Shown piece after piece: positions 1 to 10,986 of a stretch of DNA of 64,000 nt. The stretch lies in the NCBI GenBank assembly GCA_033239005.1, contig BSQZ01000014.1, positions 2,533,501 through 2,597,500 on the forward strand, written 5' to 3'. Position numbers and translations under genes: made by a program. This DNA comes from Lamellibrachia satsuma. Taxonomy: Eukaryota; Annelida; Polychaeta; Sabellida; Siboglinidae. Numbering within the stretch: position 1 is the stretch's first letter; each line of letters opens with the position of its first letter. The notes below the pieces were generated by a model. That model saw only the letters and a program-made list of their open reading frames with translations. It was not told the DNA's origin and ran no database searches.

Positions 1-509
1 ACAAAAGTGTAGGGAGTAACTCATTGTTCTAAACTTGGAACAATCTCAACATTCTATGCAACTAATACTGAGAATCAGCAAAGCAAATAGTAAGTATATC
101 GGTAAGCTTTATTTCATGATAGTGACCATGTCAAGTTCATAGAGTGATTTTCAATGTGTCATCAATCACACATAATCTATATCCATAGTTATATAACTTA
201 AAAATAAGTATACAAAATATAAGTCAAAACAACAGATAAACAAACTAAAACAAACAAATACCTACATAAAACATGTTGCTACAATTCTAAGAACATCGAT
301 CAATTTATAAATCATACAATTTAATAAAATACAAATAATAAAATTATAACTAAATAAATGAAATAAATAAATAAAAAACATTAAACAAAACCATCAATTT
401 ACAATTTGTAAAGCATCAATATTTTCAGGCCTGCCAAGTTAAAAATTATCACAGTTATAATTACAAATACGTGTGAGAATACATAAAAACAAATACGTGC
501 ATTTCTCAC

Positions 510-3500
510 CTCAGAAAGAATGCTAGAGGTGTCGTCCAACCAGCTCTGATTCTTCGTGTCAGGCGTTAAAACTGTTGACACGACGCTGGTCTTGGTCCTC
601 TCTGTAAACCCCTGGTGGTGAAACCCCAAACTAACATCTCCGTTAACGAGCTGAAAGTTAAATGGTGACAGGTCATGTGACATCTGGTCATATGACATCA
701 AGTGGCAAGAAAAGTAGATTTTACAACTCAACATTTAATTATACTAAATATATATTAAAATTGGCAGTTAGATGAAATAATTATGTGATAAATAATGCAA
801 TCATAAGATGATGCAAATATATCAAAACAGAGCTAATTCAACAGAAACTATTACATTTTTGCAATTGTTTTGTTAACACTGCATAACTAGTTTTAGTTTT
901 CATGGAAACCAAACATTTAAAAGGAAGCAGTAATAAGGAAAAAATAGCTGAGGTAAACAAAACAACTTTACTAAAATGTTCATAATAAAAAATTATGTAA
1001 ATTTATATTTTGATGGTACCAATTTAGGAAACACTAAATTTAACTGATAACACACATTGACATTCCTTGTAGCATGGCCTGAAATAATTTGCCCTGCAAA
1101 ATCAAGACATCTCCCACTCTTACCAGGACTCGCCTAGGCCGGGCAGACGCAGACAGAAGACTAAGTTGTGTCATATCTGTCTCCATCATGAGACCATCGA
1201 TGACGTCCCATCGCATTGGTCCCACACTCGTCAGTGTGTGCACTCTAGACACCTCAAACCTAACATTGTACATTTATTTACAAGGCCACAACCAAAACTA
1301 ACAGACAGCTGAAACAAATTTCAATGTTTTCTAGATTCTGCTTCAATGATCAAAAAACATATATAAAGTATATAAAATCCTAAATCAATTTCAATGAATT
1401 CTTTCTCTAATTTCAATTAGGGCATGTCAGTTTATCACATTGCAGACATTTTAATCAAATGTACTGCTTAAATTTTAATAACTTTTTGTTGGAAGGTTTT
1501 TAAAGACGAATGCATTATATAAAAAATATTAACAATTTTGCCATCTGAAAATTCAAAAAACAATAAGAGGGGCAACTGGCACTGTCACTTGCAAGTTGAT
1601 ATGACAATACAGTATGTCAATATACTGACAATACAGAATCACCCCTCAGCTTATGTCACTACAGGTATAGATAATATCAATATTACACATGTTGACAAAT
1701 CAGCCATGAAACTTTGTTTTTAAAATGTAATAATTTGAACATGACTGATTATGTAAAACAATCAAGTTGTAGTAGTTTACATGAGGTTTGGCAGTTGACG
1801 TTTTCTGATTTAACTGTAATAAAAAACAAGTTTTCAGATCATAAAATATTCCAATATTTCCTATCCTTACCTGAGGTTTTCATCTGGTTTCAACTGATCA
1901 GATTTCAGCTGCCTCAACATAGTTTCTGTCACAGCATCCAGTATATCTTCACAGCCTTGGCCCAGACAATGTATAAAGCTGCTGATTTTACATGGATGAT
2001 CATCCCAACTCCCTTCTGTGCTTATAATGTCCACATGGCTCTTAGCAGGTGTATCACCCAATGTTGTGTCATCTAAATTACCATGGATGTCACTACCATC
2101 AGATTCAGTCTTTGCATTACAGTGACAGCCACTCGTGGTAATAGTCACAACTTCAGAGGGCGACATCGTATGCAGTGTTCTGTCTTCTAACAGCGTATGG
2201 TTGTTATTGGTATTCCGCAAGTGACGTGAAGATTTCAAGCACATCGTTTCACTTGAAGTACTGCAGCAGCTTTCTTGTGTGGAACTTACACGACGTAAGG
2301 ACTGAAAACTCCTGAAGTGTCGACTGCCATTGAGCATATCTGAATCAGCTGACTGTACACCATTCTGATCACAAGGTGGCAGCACTGCATCACCAAACTG
2401 CTTCTTGCGTTTAGCATTCTCTACATGGATATCAACATCATCGAAACATGAACTGAACTCATCATCTGAATCCTCAGGATGTGCAGACACACTTGTTACA
2501 TGAGTGCTGTCCGATGTGAATTTAGAGCCATTCTTCCTTGCTCTACTGCTGCCGGCATACTTAGAGCTGATATTTACATTGCAAACAAAACCGCAGGAAA
2601 TGCCAGATTCACACTCTGCACTCCTGGAGGAATCAACGTCAGATTTTAAGTTGGGTTTCATATTTACAGCATTTTGGATAAGAGAACGCCTGTTTGAGCC
2701 AACAACAGAGTCGGTTTCACAGTTGCTGATAGAGCCATTGTTTGAGTCAAGGATGGAGCCCGCAATAGGGTGGGCATTAGAGCTTCTGTTAGCATTAGAG
2801 TCACTGGCACTAGAAACACTCGGACCAGCATGGGAAGATATGGCCTGGTTGCATTTAACAAGCAGCTTGGATGTCTGTGACAACTCTTCCATGATGGACA
2901 ATAATTTTGCCTGCTTGTCACTGACAAGTGACTCGTTGGTGCTTGTTTGGTTCCGTTGACATTTTATTTTCTCTTCCTGGGGAGACAAGGTGTCTGGTTG
3001 CATTCCTACGTCCCCTCCAATTGATGACGTCGTGCCCAAAATCGGAACTCCATTTGGCACTGTTGGTGATATGTCACCTGACTGGTCACATGATACCACA
3101 TGACCCGATCTATCCCTACAGGAAGTTGTGTCATCATCCGTGAAGCAGCCTAACTTCTGTTGCATGCCTCCCATCGTGTTCATCAGCATTTCCATTGCAT
3201 CGTCGTCAGGTGAGTTCAGATTTAAATCATCAAAATACCAACTGACATCATCGTCGTCATCACCGATGTCATTGTGGCTTTGTGGTAAAATGGTGGGTTT
3301 CACGTTCTTGCTAGCAGCATTTGATGTCTCTGTATGTTCAGGTTGGTGATCATGCAAACTGTCACATAAATTGTCAACTAGCATTCTGCCAGAATTGTCA
3401 CTGTGCAATCTGTCACATGAAGTGTCATCCAGCATTCGGCCAGAATTGCCAATGTTCAATCTGTCACATGAACTGTCATCCAGCATTCTGCCAGAATTGT

Positions 3501-6500
3501 CACTGTGCAATCTGTCACATGAACTGTCATCCAGCATTCTGCCAGAATTGCCACTGTGCAATCTGTCACATGAACTGTCATCCAGCATTCTGCCAGATTT
3601 GTCACTGTGCAATCTGACACATGAACTGTCATCCAACATTCTGCCAGAATTGTCACTGTGCAATCTGTCACATGAACTGTCATCCAGCATTCTGCCAGAA
3701 TTGTCAATGTTCAATCTGTCACATGAACTATCCAATATGTCGCCAGAATTGCCATCACCAGTGCATGACTGCTGTCTGGGTTCACGGCTACTCAAGATGT
3801 CTCCTACTGCTATCTTTGTACACTGAAGTTGTTGCACACATCTGTCTATGGCCTGATGGAATCCTTCCCAGACAGCATCCAGAGGAACGCCCTGTAAAGA
3901 CATCCATGATGTATACTGCATAAGTACTGCATAAGTACTGCATGAGTACTGCATGAGTACTGCATAAGTACTGCATGAGTGCTGCATAAAGAATTTCACA
4001 AATATTCAAAAATTATTTTCTTAAAATAATTTGTTTAAAGGCAATATCCTTAATGTTGGATTAAATGTGCAGTGTTCCTTAATGACAAATGGTTGATGCT
4101 CTTTCTTGACAGCTGTGTGATGTCACGTGTGGAACACAGCCACCGGCCTGGAGCACGTGGGTGGCCTGACTGTGGTTGACAGCTGTGTGACGTCAAGTGT
4201 GGAACACAGCCACCGGCCTGGAGCACGTGGGTGGCCTGACTGTGGTTGACAGCTGTGTGACGTCAAGTGTGGAACACAGCCACCGGCCTGGAGCACGTGG
4301 GTGGCCTGACTGTGGTTGACAGCTGTGTGACGTCAAGTGTGGAACACAGCCACCGGCCTGGAGCACGTGGGTGGCCTGACTGTGGTTGACAGTTGTGTGA
4401 CGTCATGTGTGGAACACAGTCACCGGCCTGGAGCATGTGGGTGGACTGACTGTGATTGACAGCTCTGTGACATCACATGTGGAACACAGCCGCCGGCCTG
4501 GAGCACTTGTGCCAGCCTGACTATGATTGACAGCTGTGCAGCAGCTCATAAACAATGGCGGCTGACTCCAGTAGTAAATTTTTACATAGAGAATAATGTG
4601 TTTGATGAAATACATTTCGGAGGAAGTGTGGATAACTGAGATTGTTTCTGTTGGTGTTAGTTAGCCCACTGTGGCACCATACAGACAAGAAATGGCTGTG
4701 AAGAGGGTCTGACACTGGCGGTAGCCAGGCGGTTGACAAGATAGTGTTGACCTTGTTGTGGTGGTACTCATAACTCAGTGTACATCTCAACAAGTTGAAG
4801 ATGTCTTGACGTCTAACTGTCTTTTGAAGCCCATCTTCCACTGCATTTATCCATCAAAGTTGTCAGGTGTTGCAAAATGTGTACCAGAAGTGATGCTATT
4901 CACCGTAGCGTGGGTCCAGTCTTTCTATTGAAAAATCATGTCTCTGGGAAAGCTGACCTATGCATTGAATGGCCAGTCAAATTGGAATTGCCACAGGTTT
5001 CCACAACACATCTTTTCACCACTTCTACACATCAAAGAGAGTAACGGTTGAAATGAAATAAAATCCAGCGGCCTACGTCAGATGTGGAGGAGATGTGTTC
5101 CACACGTGACATCACAAATCTGTCCCATGCTGCATTCCGGAAAACAGACATTTCCATGTTTATAGACTATGGCCTGCCAGTGTCTAAAATCAATTTTATC
5201 AATGTTTTGGCAACAATGTTGTTTCGGATTTGCCATAACATTGAAGAACATGCACACAAATATATTTATATAGTTTTTTATGTACATTATATTTGGATAA
5301 GATATGGCCTTTAATGTAGCTGTGCAGACAACAGATTATGAAATTACTAAAAACACTTTCTTTTAATTGTACACTGCAGAGAACAACCATCACTAAAAAG
5401 AAGCAATTTATTTTCTGGAGACACTTACAGCGGACATCATAATATATAAATAATTTATTTCCTAAAAAGTTGCACACATGATAACAGATATTTGTTAGAC
5501 AACTTATGTATTTTGGAGGTATGCTGTGCATGTTACTATGATTATATTAATAATAAAAACAATTAATTTTTGTGTATGATAGTCCAGAAACACATAATTA
5601 TATAAATTAAAATAGTTTTATATAGTACTGCAATTAAAACAGCTTACTTGCTGGACCAAAGAATCCATTTCCCTCAGCCACATTGCTGTCATAACTAGAA
5701 GGCTCTTTGTGCAGGAGTGGTAGTTCTCATGGTGACACTGGAGGGCGCTGTTGATCATATGACCAACAGAATGCTGTGCACAGGTGAACACAACAATAAA
5801 AAATCAACAAAACACTTGATTATGAATTGTTTTAATACAACATGATTCTTTATGATCAGAATATTATTAAAACATGCATTTAACTGGGACTTGTGGTATA
5901 CATAAAATGTTGTTCCAAGTGTTTAGTCATGACATAGTCTAATAATAATGTTATTGTGTTGGTGGTGATAATATCCAGCTTTAGTCTACACAAAGTTCTA
6001 TTTTCTCTTTATAAGTGTCTAACAATAATATGGAATCAGAGGTGTAGTTCACTTGATTGCGTGCAAAATCTAGCACTATGACTCTGTTACTGGTATCTCT
6101 CAGTGATCAATAAGACAGGTAAAAAAGTATTGCATTTAAGGTATTTATGTTAATTACAATCCTTTTCACAACAGAAAATGACAAACTTGATGAAGGTGTG
6201 ATCAACCAGCAGTAACGTGCTTGTTAATTAGGTTTTTTTTGGTATGTTAATTAATACTACTTGCATTAACACGTCTCACCGATTGGTCTTGATACCTGTA
6301 ATTTCTAATTTGCATGTAAGACAATTTATTTATGCCATGAACTAAAACTTAAGCACACTTGTGGAAACTCACCTCAATATCAATATTTTCAAGGATGTGT
6401 GCAACACAACCAGAAATGATGCTTTGGTTTCCATCAACGATGCATGTGACACTACAAACCGTAAAATTACAATAACTACTACTTACTTATTCTCTGGTGT

Positions 6501-8140
6501 GTAACTGTAAGGCCACCAAATTACATTAAAGTAAATAAAAATTCATTGAATCGTTGTCCACCCCTTAAATAACCAAAACCAGAAGAATAAAAAAAATTGA
6601 TTGGAATTATATTATTAAAGCACTTATTACAAAAAATATATATAATTCATATCTGTTCTGGTAGCATAATCCTACAACAGGACTAAGAGGTTCAATTTGA
6701 AAAATAAATTGCATACACACTGTAAAAATTGATGGAGCTTTACAAAACAAATTAGCAATACGAATGAGAAAACAAATTAGGTATTGTTAAGCACGACAAC
6801 ATGTCTGATTGGTAATACCTTCCAGGAGCCGCCAGCAATGTCTCACCAATGGAACCTAGAAACAGATTTCATCAGCTCAGCATTCAATAAATCATTCATT
6901 ATGTGCACAATATTATTGATACAGTATTCATGATAAAGTATTATTGATGCTGCATTCAATTAAGTATTCCTGATGCAAGCTTAGAGATAGGTTGAATGAA
7001 TACATAACTTTAAAGCTATAAAAACCAAAACTGAGCGTTTAGATTAGGATCCTGGCTTTGTCTGGGGAGGGGGGGTTGTGTCAGCTTCTACTTTGAACAC
7101 CTTCAAGAAAAAATTGAGGTCTCTAGCCACCAGTTGAAAGAGACTATACAACCAAGTATAAGTATACCCCTGACTGTGACCAGGGTTGTTTTATTTAAAT
7201 CACTGATTTAAATCATTGATTAAATCATTGATTTAAATCATTGGTTTAAATCATGATTTAAATCACTCCAAAAAAATCATTGATTTACGATTTTTTCTTT
7301 TTTTACTTCCGGTTTTTTAATCGCTGATTTATATGAATTTAACATATATAATTGTTTACAAGCATCAAGATCAACAAAGTTGTGTATGTTTTTTAATACA
7401 AAAGTATGTACACTTGTGTAGTTGTATTGACACCAGATAGCCTGATAGTCAAATATTTTATGACATTGTGTATGTTTGAGCTATTCCCTTTCTGAGTGCA
7501 GTGAAGCCACACAAACTTGTCTTCCAGAGGAAGTATCTTTTCAAGTCAGAAGCCCTGAGTTAAAGTCCACTTAGAGCTTTAATACTGTACCAGTTTGCAT
7601 TCTGATTAGAGACCCCTAGAGTACACAGAGGGCAGGTACTAATCCACCCTCTCAGCAAACGATAATTAGCACTGCTACAGCCACAGACACACAACATGCT
7701 TTCCTTTCCTAGACAGATTATGCAACTACAAGGGGTGAGGCCTTGTGGACATTGTCTAATGTCTTTATATAAGCAAAAGTCATGTACCCTCTGTTAAGAC
7801 AAGAACCCAAATTGATTTGAATAGAACACGTTTGAAAGAGTTTACAAATATAAACATCTATATTTATAAATGTCTATATACCAGATTTTTAAAATATGTA
7901 AAAATTAAATAATAAAAAAATCAGATTTAAATAAAAAATCATTATTTTTTCAACCCTGACTGACACTGTGTCGTCGACAGTCACCGAGTGACTGACGGCG
8001 TCAGCGACTCGTGAGTGTCAATACTGTGTCTGTGTTTAGACAGTTCTAGTGACGGCGTTCCAGCTATTCCGTGTCAACTGTCCTGATTGTGATAAACACC
8101 TACCCATTGCGTAAACCGCACTGAAGGATGAAGTGTTCAT
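510..8140 (-). CDS. BBS12: BBS12-like chaperonin-related protein, 5' part (3' end outside window)
   Basis: BBS12 is a group-II-chaperonin-like protein that acts with MKKS and BBS10 to assemble the BBSome for ciliary trafficking. I see seven coding exons in transcription order: 8140-8104, 6855-6819, 6451-6373, 5773-5648, 3891-1871, 1259-1124 and 650-510. All junctions are GT-AG and phase-compatible, totalling 859 codons with no stop. The ATG at 8140 begins MNTSSFSAVYAMG, which matches the family's N-terminus in position. Further matches to BBS12 as I remember it are the chaperonin-like block ILENIDIEHSVGHMINSALQ (exons 3-4), GVPLDAVWEGFHQAI at the start of exon 5, FEVSRVHTL (exon 6) and RRVLLVNGDVSLGFHHQGF across exons 6-7. 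The chaperonin GDGTT ATP motif is absent, as in BBS12 generally. Exon 5 carries a disordered Ser/Asp-rich insertion of several hundred residues, so the protein is already longer than vertebrate BBS12 (about 710 residues) before its C-terminal half. It is divergent to GTF3C4. Confidence 0.9.
3370..3745 (-). repeat. 51-bp in-frame tandem repeat inside BBS12 exon 5 (17-residue unit)
   Basis: About seven degenerate copies of a 51-bp unit encode DDSSCDRLHSDNSGRML with substitutions such as NI for HS and DK for DN. The period is a multiple of three, so the BBS12 frame survives copy-number change. The copies map to about residues 142-267 of the predicted protein, inside the insertion that separates the conserved BBS12 blocks. 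Confidence 0.9.
4108..4540. repeat. 70-bp minisatellite in BBS12 intron 4 with CRE-like and E-box motifs
   Basis: About six 70-bp copies start with GACAGCTGTGTGACGTCA and continue through GAGCACGTGGGTGG. Start points lie near 4108, 4178, 4248, 4318, 4388, 4458 and 4529 (the last partial). Copies 2-5 contain the palindrome TGACGTCA (CRE core) and copies 1-4 contain CACGTG (E-box). The later copies are more degenerate. The array lies between BBS12 exons 5 and 4. Confidence 0.88.
7181..7958. mobile_element. hAT-like non-autonomous element in BBS12 intron 1
   Basis: The element begins CAGGGTTG and ends CAACCCTG, a perfect 8-bp terminal inverted repeat of hAT type. Flanking octamers actgtgac and actgacac agree at 6 of 8 positions, as expected for an old 8-bp target duplication. 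The left subterminal region is a tandem of AAATCATTGATTT-like units, echoed in inverted form at the right end. There is no transposase. A second, left-truncated copy of the same family is at about 23459-23957. Confidence 0.75.
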
Positions 8141-8859
8141 TTCAAACTACAGCTTGCAAAATTAAATACATTTAGCGAAATGTCTAAACGCTAACCAAGC
8201 GACAGTTTGGCGTCAAATGGTGCACCAACCTGTTGTATGTATACATTATAAATTTACCCGTTAAAACGAACTGACATCCGCGCAACTACATGTACCAATA
8301 ACCTGAACTCCTAACCTTATAATGTGTTCATCACATGAATGTTTTCATATTTAGCGATGTTCTTTAAAAAAATATATTTCTTGGACAGCATGACTTTTCT
8401 AACTAATCACACACATAGCAGTATTTTTGTCAAACGGTTTACGAGAACAGTGTTGCAGAACAAAGCGCTGAGTGATTGTCCTATTGTGCAGATGGTGTAC
8501 AGTGATCTCGGCCTTTCGGGATCTCGGCCTGAGTGATCTCGGCCTGTTTTGGTGAACTCGGCCAGTGACCTCGGCCTGTGCGGCAGTGAATTCGGCCTGT
8601 ACAGCAGTGATCTCGGCCTGTCTTTGATTACGGGCCTTGTTATAGTAATGTAGGCCACATTTATCGGTACAAGAAGTTGTATCATGTATTTATTGTTACG
8701 ATAAACAATGTTCAATGCAATAAAGATGTTTTTAGACGATCGGTCTTGGTCTTATTCTTAGCCGATATAGGTGTCTCAATGACGTCACAAACATAATATC
8801 CCGTTAATATTTATCATGTTATCGGTTTTAAAATATTATTTGTACGTTAAAAAAGTGAT

Positions 8860-9665
8860 GGTCATAGTAATGTGCTTCCTACTCTTGCTTTGTTTTATTG
8901 AGCTGATCTTTTCATTTTGTCTATTTTTGATTTGTGTGCGTTAAGAATGTGTAGAGCTGTTGTACTTGGCTTTCTGTCGTTCCTTTGTTTTATTGATCTG
9001 ATCTTGTCATGTTGTCTCTTTGATTTGTGTGAGTAAACATTGTGTAGAAGCAGGCGGTAGTCATTGGCTTTCTACTCTTGCATTGTTTCATTGCGCAGAT
9101 CTGTTCGTGTTGTTTGTCTGAACATGGCCTCTTTTTGATGTTGTCGACGATTAGGCCTACAAAAGCTTAAGTTAAGCCATACTAATTGCGTGGGCCCAGA
9201 TCGACGCATGTGATTGGTCAGAATGGGCTACGATTGGTAAGAAGACGTTTTTGACGATCAAATCAGTCGTGATTTTATTCTTAGCCGATATAGGTGTCAC
9301 AATGACGTCACAAATATAATATATTCTTTGTTTTTATTGAGCTACTCTTTTCATTTTGTCTATCTTTGATTTGTGTGCTTTAAAAATGTGTAGAGGCAGG
9401 CTGTAGTAATTGGCTTTCGACTCGTGCATTGTTTCATTGAGCTAATCTTTTCATGTTGTCTTTTTTTGATTTGTGTGCGTTAAGAATGTGCATTGGCAGG
9501 CTATAGTAACTGCATGGCTTTCTACTCGTGCATTGTTTCATTGGGCTGATCTTTTCATGTTGTCTTTCTTTGATTTGTGTGCGTTAAGAATAGGTAGAGG
9601 TAGGCTGTAGTAACTGGCTTTCTACTCGTGCATTATTTCATTGAGCTGATATTTTCATGTTGTCT
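8860..9665. repeat. Degenerate ~110-118-bp tandem repeats inside the 8494-10933 transposon
   Basis: Recurring phrases such as tttcattgagctgatctttt, catgttgtct and gatttgtgtgcgttaagaat recur about every 110-118 bp in two blocks. The blocks are separated by a second-level duplication: ttcttagccgatataggtgt with the following aatgacgtcac occurs near 8755 and again near 9280. Confidence 0.8.
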
Positions 9666-9897
9666 GTCTGCACCGTCTGAACATGACCAAAGCTGAAGTT
9701 AAGCCCTACTAACTGTGTGGCCCCAGATCGCCGTGGGCCGCAGCAAGAGCGAAGTGTTCCATAAAGATGACTGGTCAGAATAGGCTAAGATTGGTCAGAA
9801 TCATAGCCGCCACCCAGCTTTATAAAGATGGGAATATCGAGGACTCATCACTGGGTTTATTATACATTGTATTAAGGAATTTATATTGTGATTATGA

Positions 9898-9902
<5 letters not shown>

Positions 9903-9990
<88 letters not shown>
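9903..9990. repeat. (TA)n microsatellite
   Basis: Uninterrupted AT dinucleotides run for about 87 bp inside the transposon at 8494-10933. A copy of gattgtattaaggatttcatattgtgatta follows it and resembles the sequence just before it. Confidence 0.97.
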
Positions 9991-9992
<2 letters not shown>

Positions 9993-10986
9993 CTATTTTA
10001 GATTGTATTAAGGATTTCATATTGTGATTACCATTTAATTGTACTGTGTGGTATATGGTTATAGTAGCAATTTTATATAATTTCTAATTCTTTCTTGGTT
10101 CCCATCTTTGCTGTTATTTTTTCTTTAATTTATTGCATAGGTTACGTCACGACATTTATGTATTGATTTTGAGGGAATTATAAATAAAAATAGAAACTTT
10201 CTACATTATGCCTTTTGTCTTCTTCTGCAAACTAGCCACGATTCCGAGTCGAAACATTGTCCCACTCGAATAACAAAAATAAATATATATCTACATTATA
10301 TCCAACAACTGTCTATACATAATATATATATACTATGATATCAGTACACATTACGGCAGCGGGCTGTACATACTAATGAAATGTTACTTATAACTGATGA
10401 ATTAAAATGGCTACATTTAACACGCAGATTTTGCCGATGATAATTTATAGTTTTTATTTAAACATGTCGGACATAACTATAATAAAAAGGCCCGTTATAG
10501 ATACAGGCCGAGATCGCTGTCATATAAGTCAGTTCGACCATGCAATAGTGAACATTATTGAGTCGATTATATAGCAGTTATCACAATACATAACACACAG
10601 TTTTATTTTACAAACACTTATTTCTGGCCAACATCACTCCCTCAAACAAGCCGAGATCACTGACTAGACAAGAAGAAGTTTTATTTAACGTCCGTTTTTA
10701 TAGAAAATTACAGGCCGAGATCACTGCTGCACAGGCCGAGTTCACTGTCGGGCACTTATTTCTTACCAACATCACGCCGCCAAACAGGCCGAGATCACTA
10801 GCTATACAGGCCGAGATCACTGCTGTACAGGCCGAATTCACTGCCGCACAGGCCGAGGTCACTGGCCGAGTTCACCAAAACAGGCCGAGATCACTCAGGC
10901 CGAGATCCCGAAAGACCGAGATCACTGTGAACCGTGCAGATTGGCCGAAAGCGCGCAACGTAAACATCGCTGCGTTTCTGTACACC

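Larger units (their letters stand above)
8494..10933. mobile_element. Mutator-like non-autonomous transposon with inverted terminal arrays of a 15-bp motif
   Basis: The left end GGTGTACAGTGATCTCGG and the inverted right end GGTTCACAGTGATCTCGG begin a nearly perfect inverted repeat of about 140 bp. The arms are built from degenerate copies of AGTGATCTCGGCCTG (8500-8625 and inverted at 10800-10930; more inverted copies at 10500-10790). The flanks carry GTGCAGAT at 8486-8493 and 10934-10941, an 8-9-bp target duplication. The interior holds two blocks of roughly 110-bp tandem repeats (8860-9130 and 9325-9660), a TA microsatellite and no coding sequence. Assignment to the Mutator class rests on duplication length, GGT termini and the array architecture shared with the elements at 14973 and 18014. 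Confidence 0.75.
8141..10986. promoter_or_regulatory. Shared head-to-head promoter interval of BBS12 and GTF3C4, split by a transposon
   Basis: The BBS12 ATG (8140, minus) and the GTF3C4 ATG (10987, plus) point away from each other with no other gene between. Removing the 8494-10933 element leaves only about 0.4 kb of host DNA, the usual size of a bidirectional promoter. Host DNA next to GTF3C4 (10934-10986) contains ATTGG (an inverted CCAAT) and GCGCGC within a locally GC-richer stretch. No TATA box was assigned. The promoter role is inferred from gene layout only. Confidence 0.6.

Noticed and set aside
399..734. 111-codon minus-strand frame read as a stand-alone protein
   Set aside because: Only 510-650 is coding, as BBS12 exon 7; the flanks are intron sequence.
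4521..4841. 106-codon minus-strand frame in BBS12 intron 4
   Set aside because: Partly on the 70-bp minisatellite, with no match to BBS12; exon 4 joins exon 5 in phase without it.
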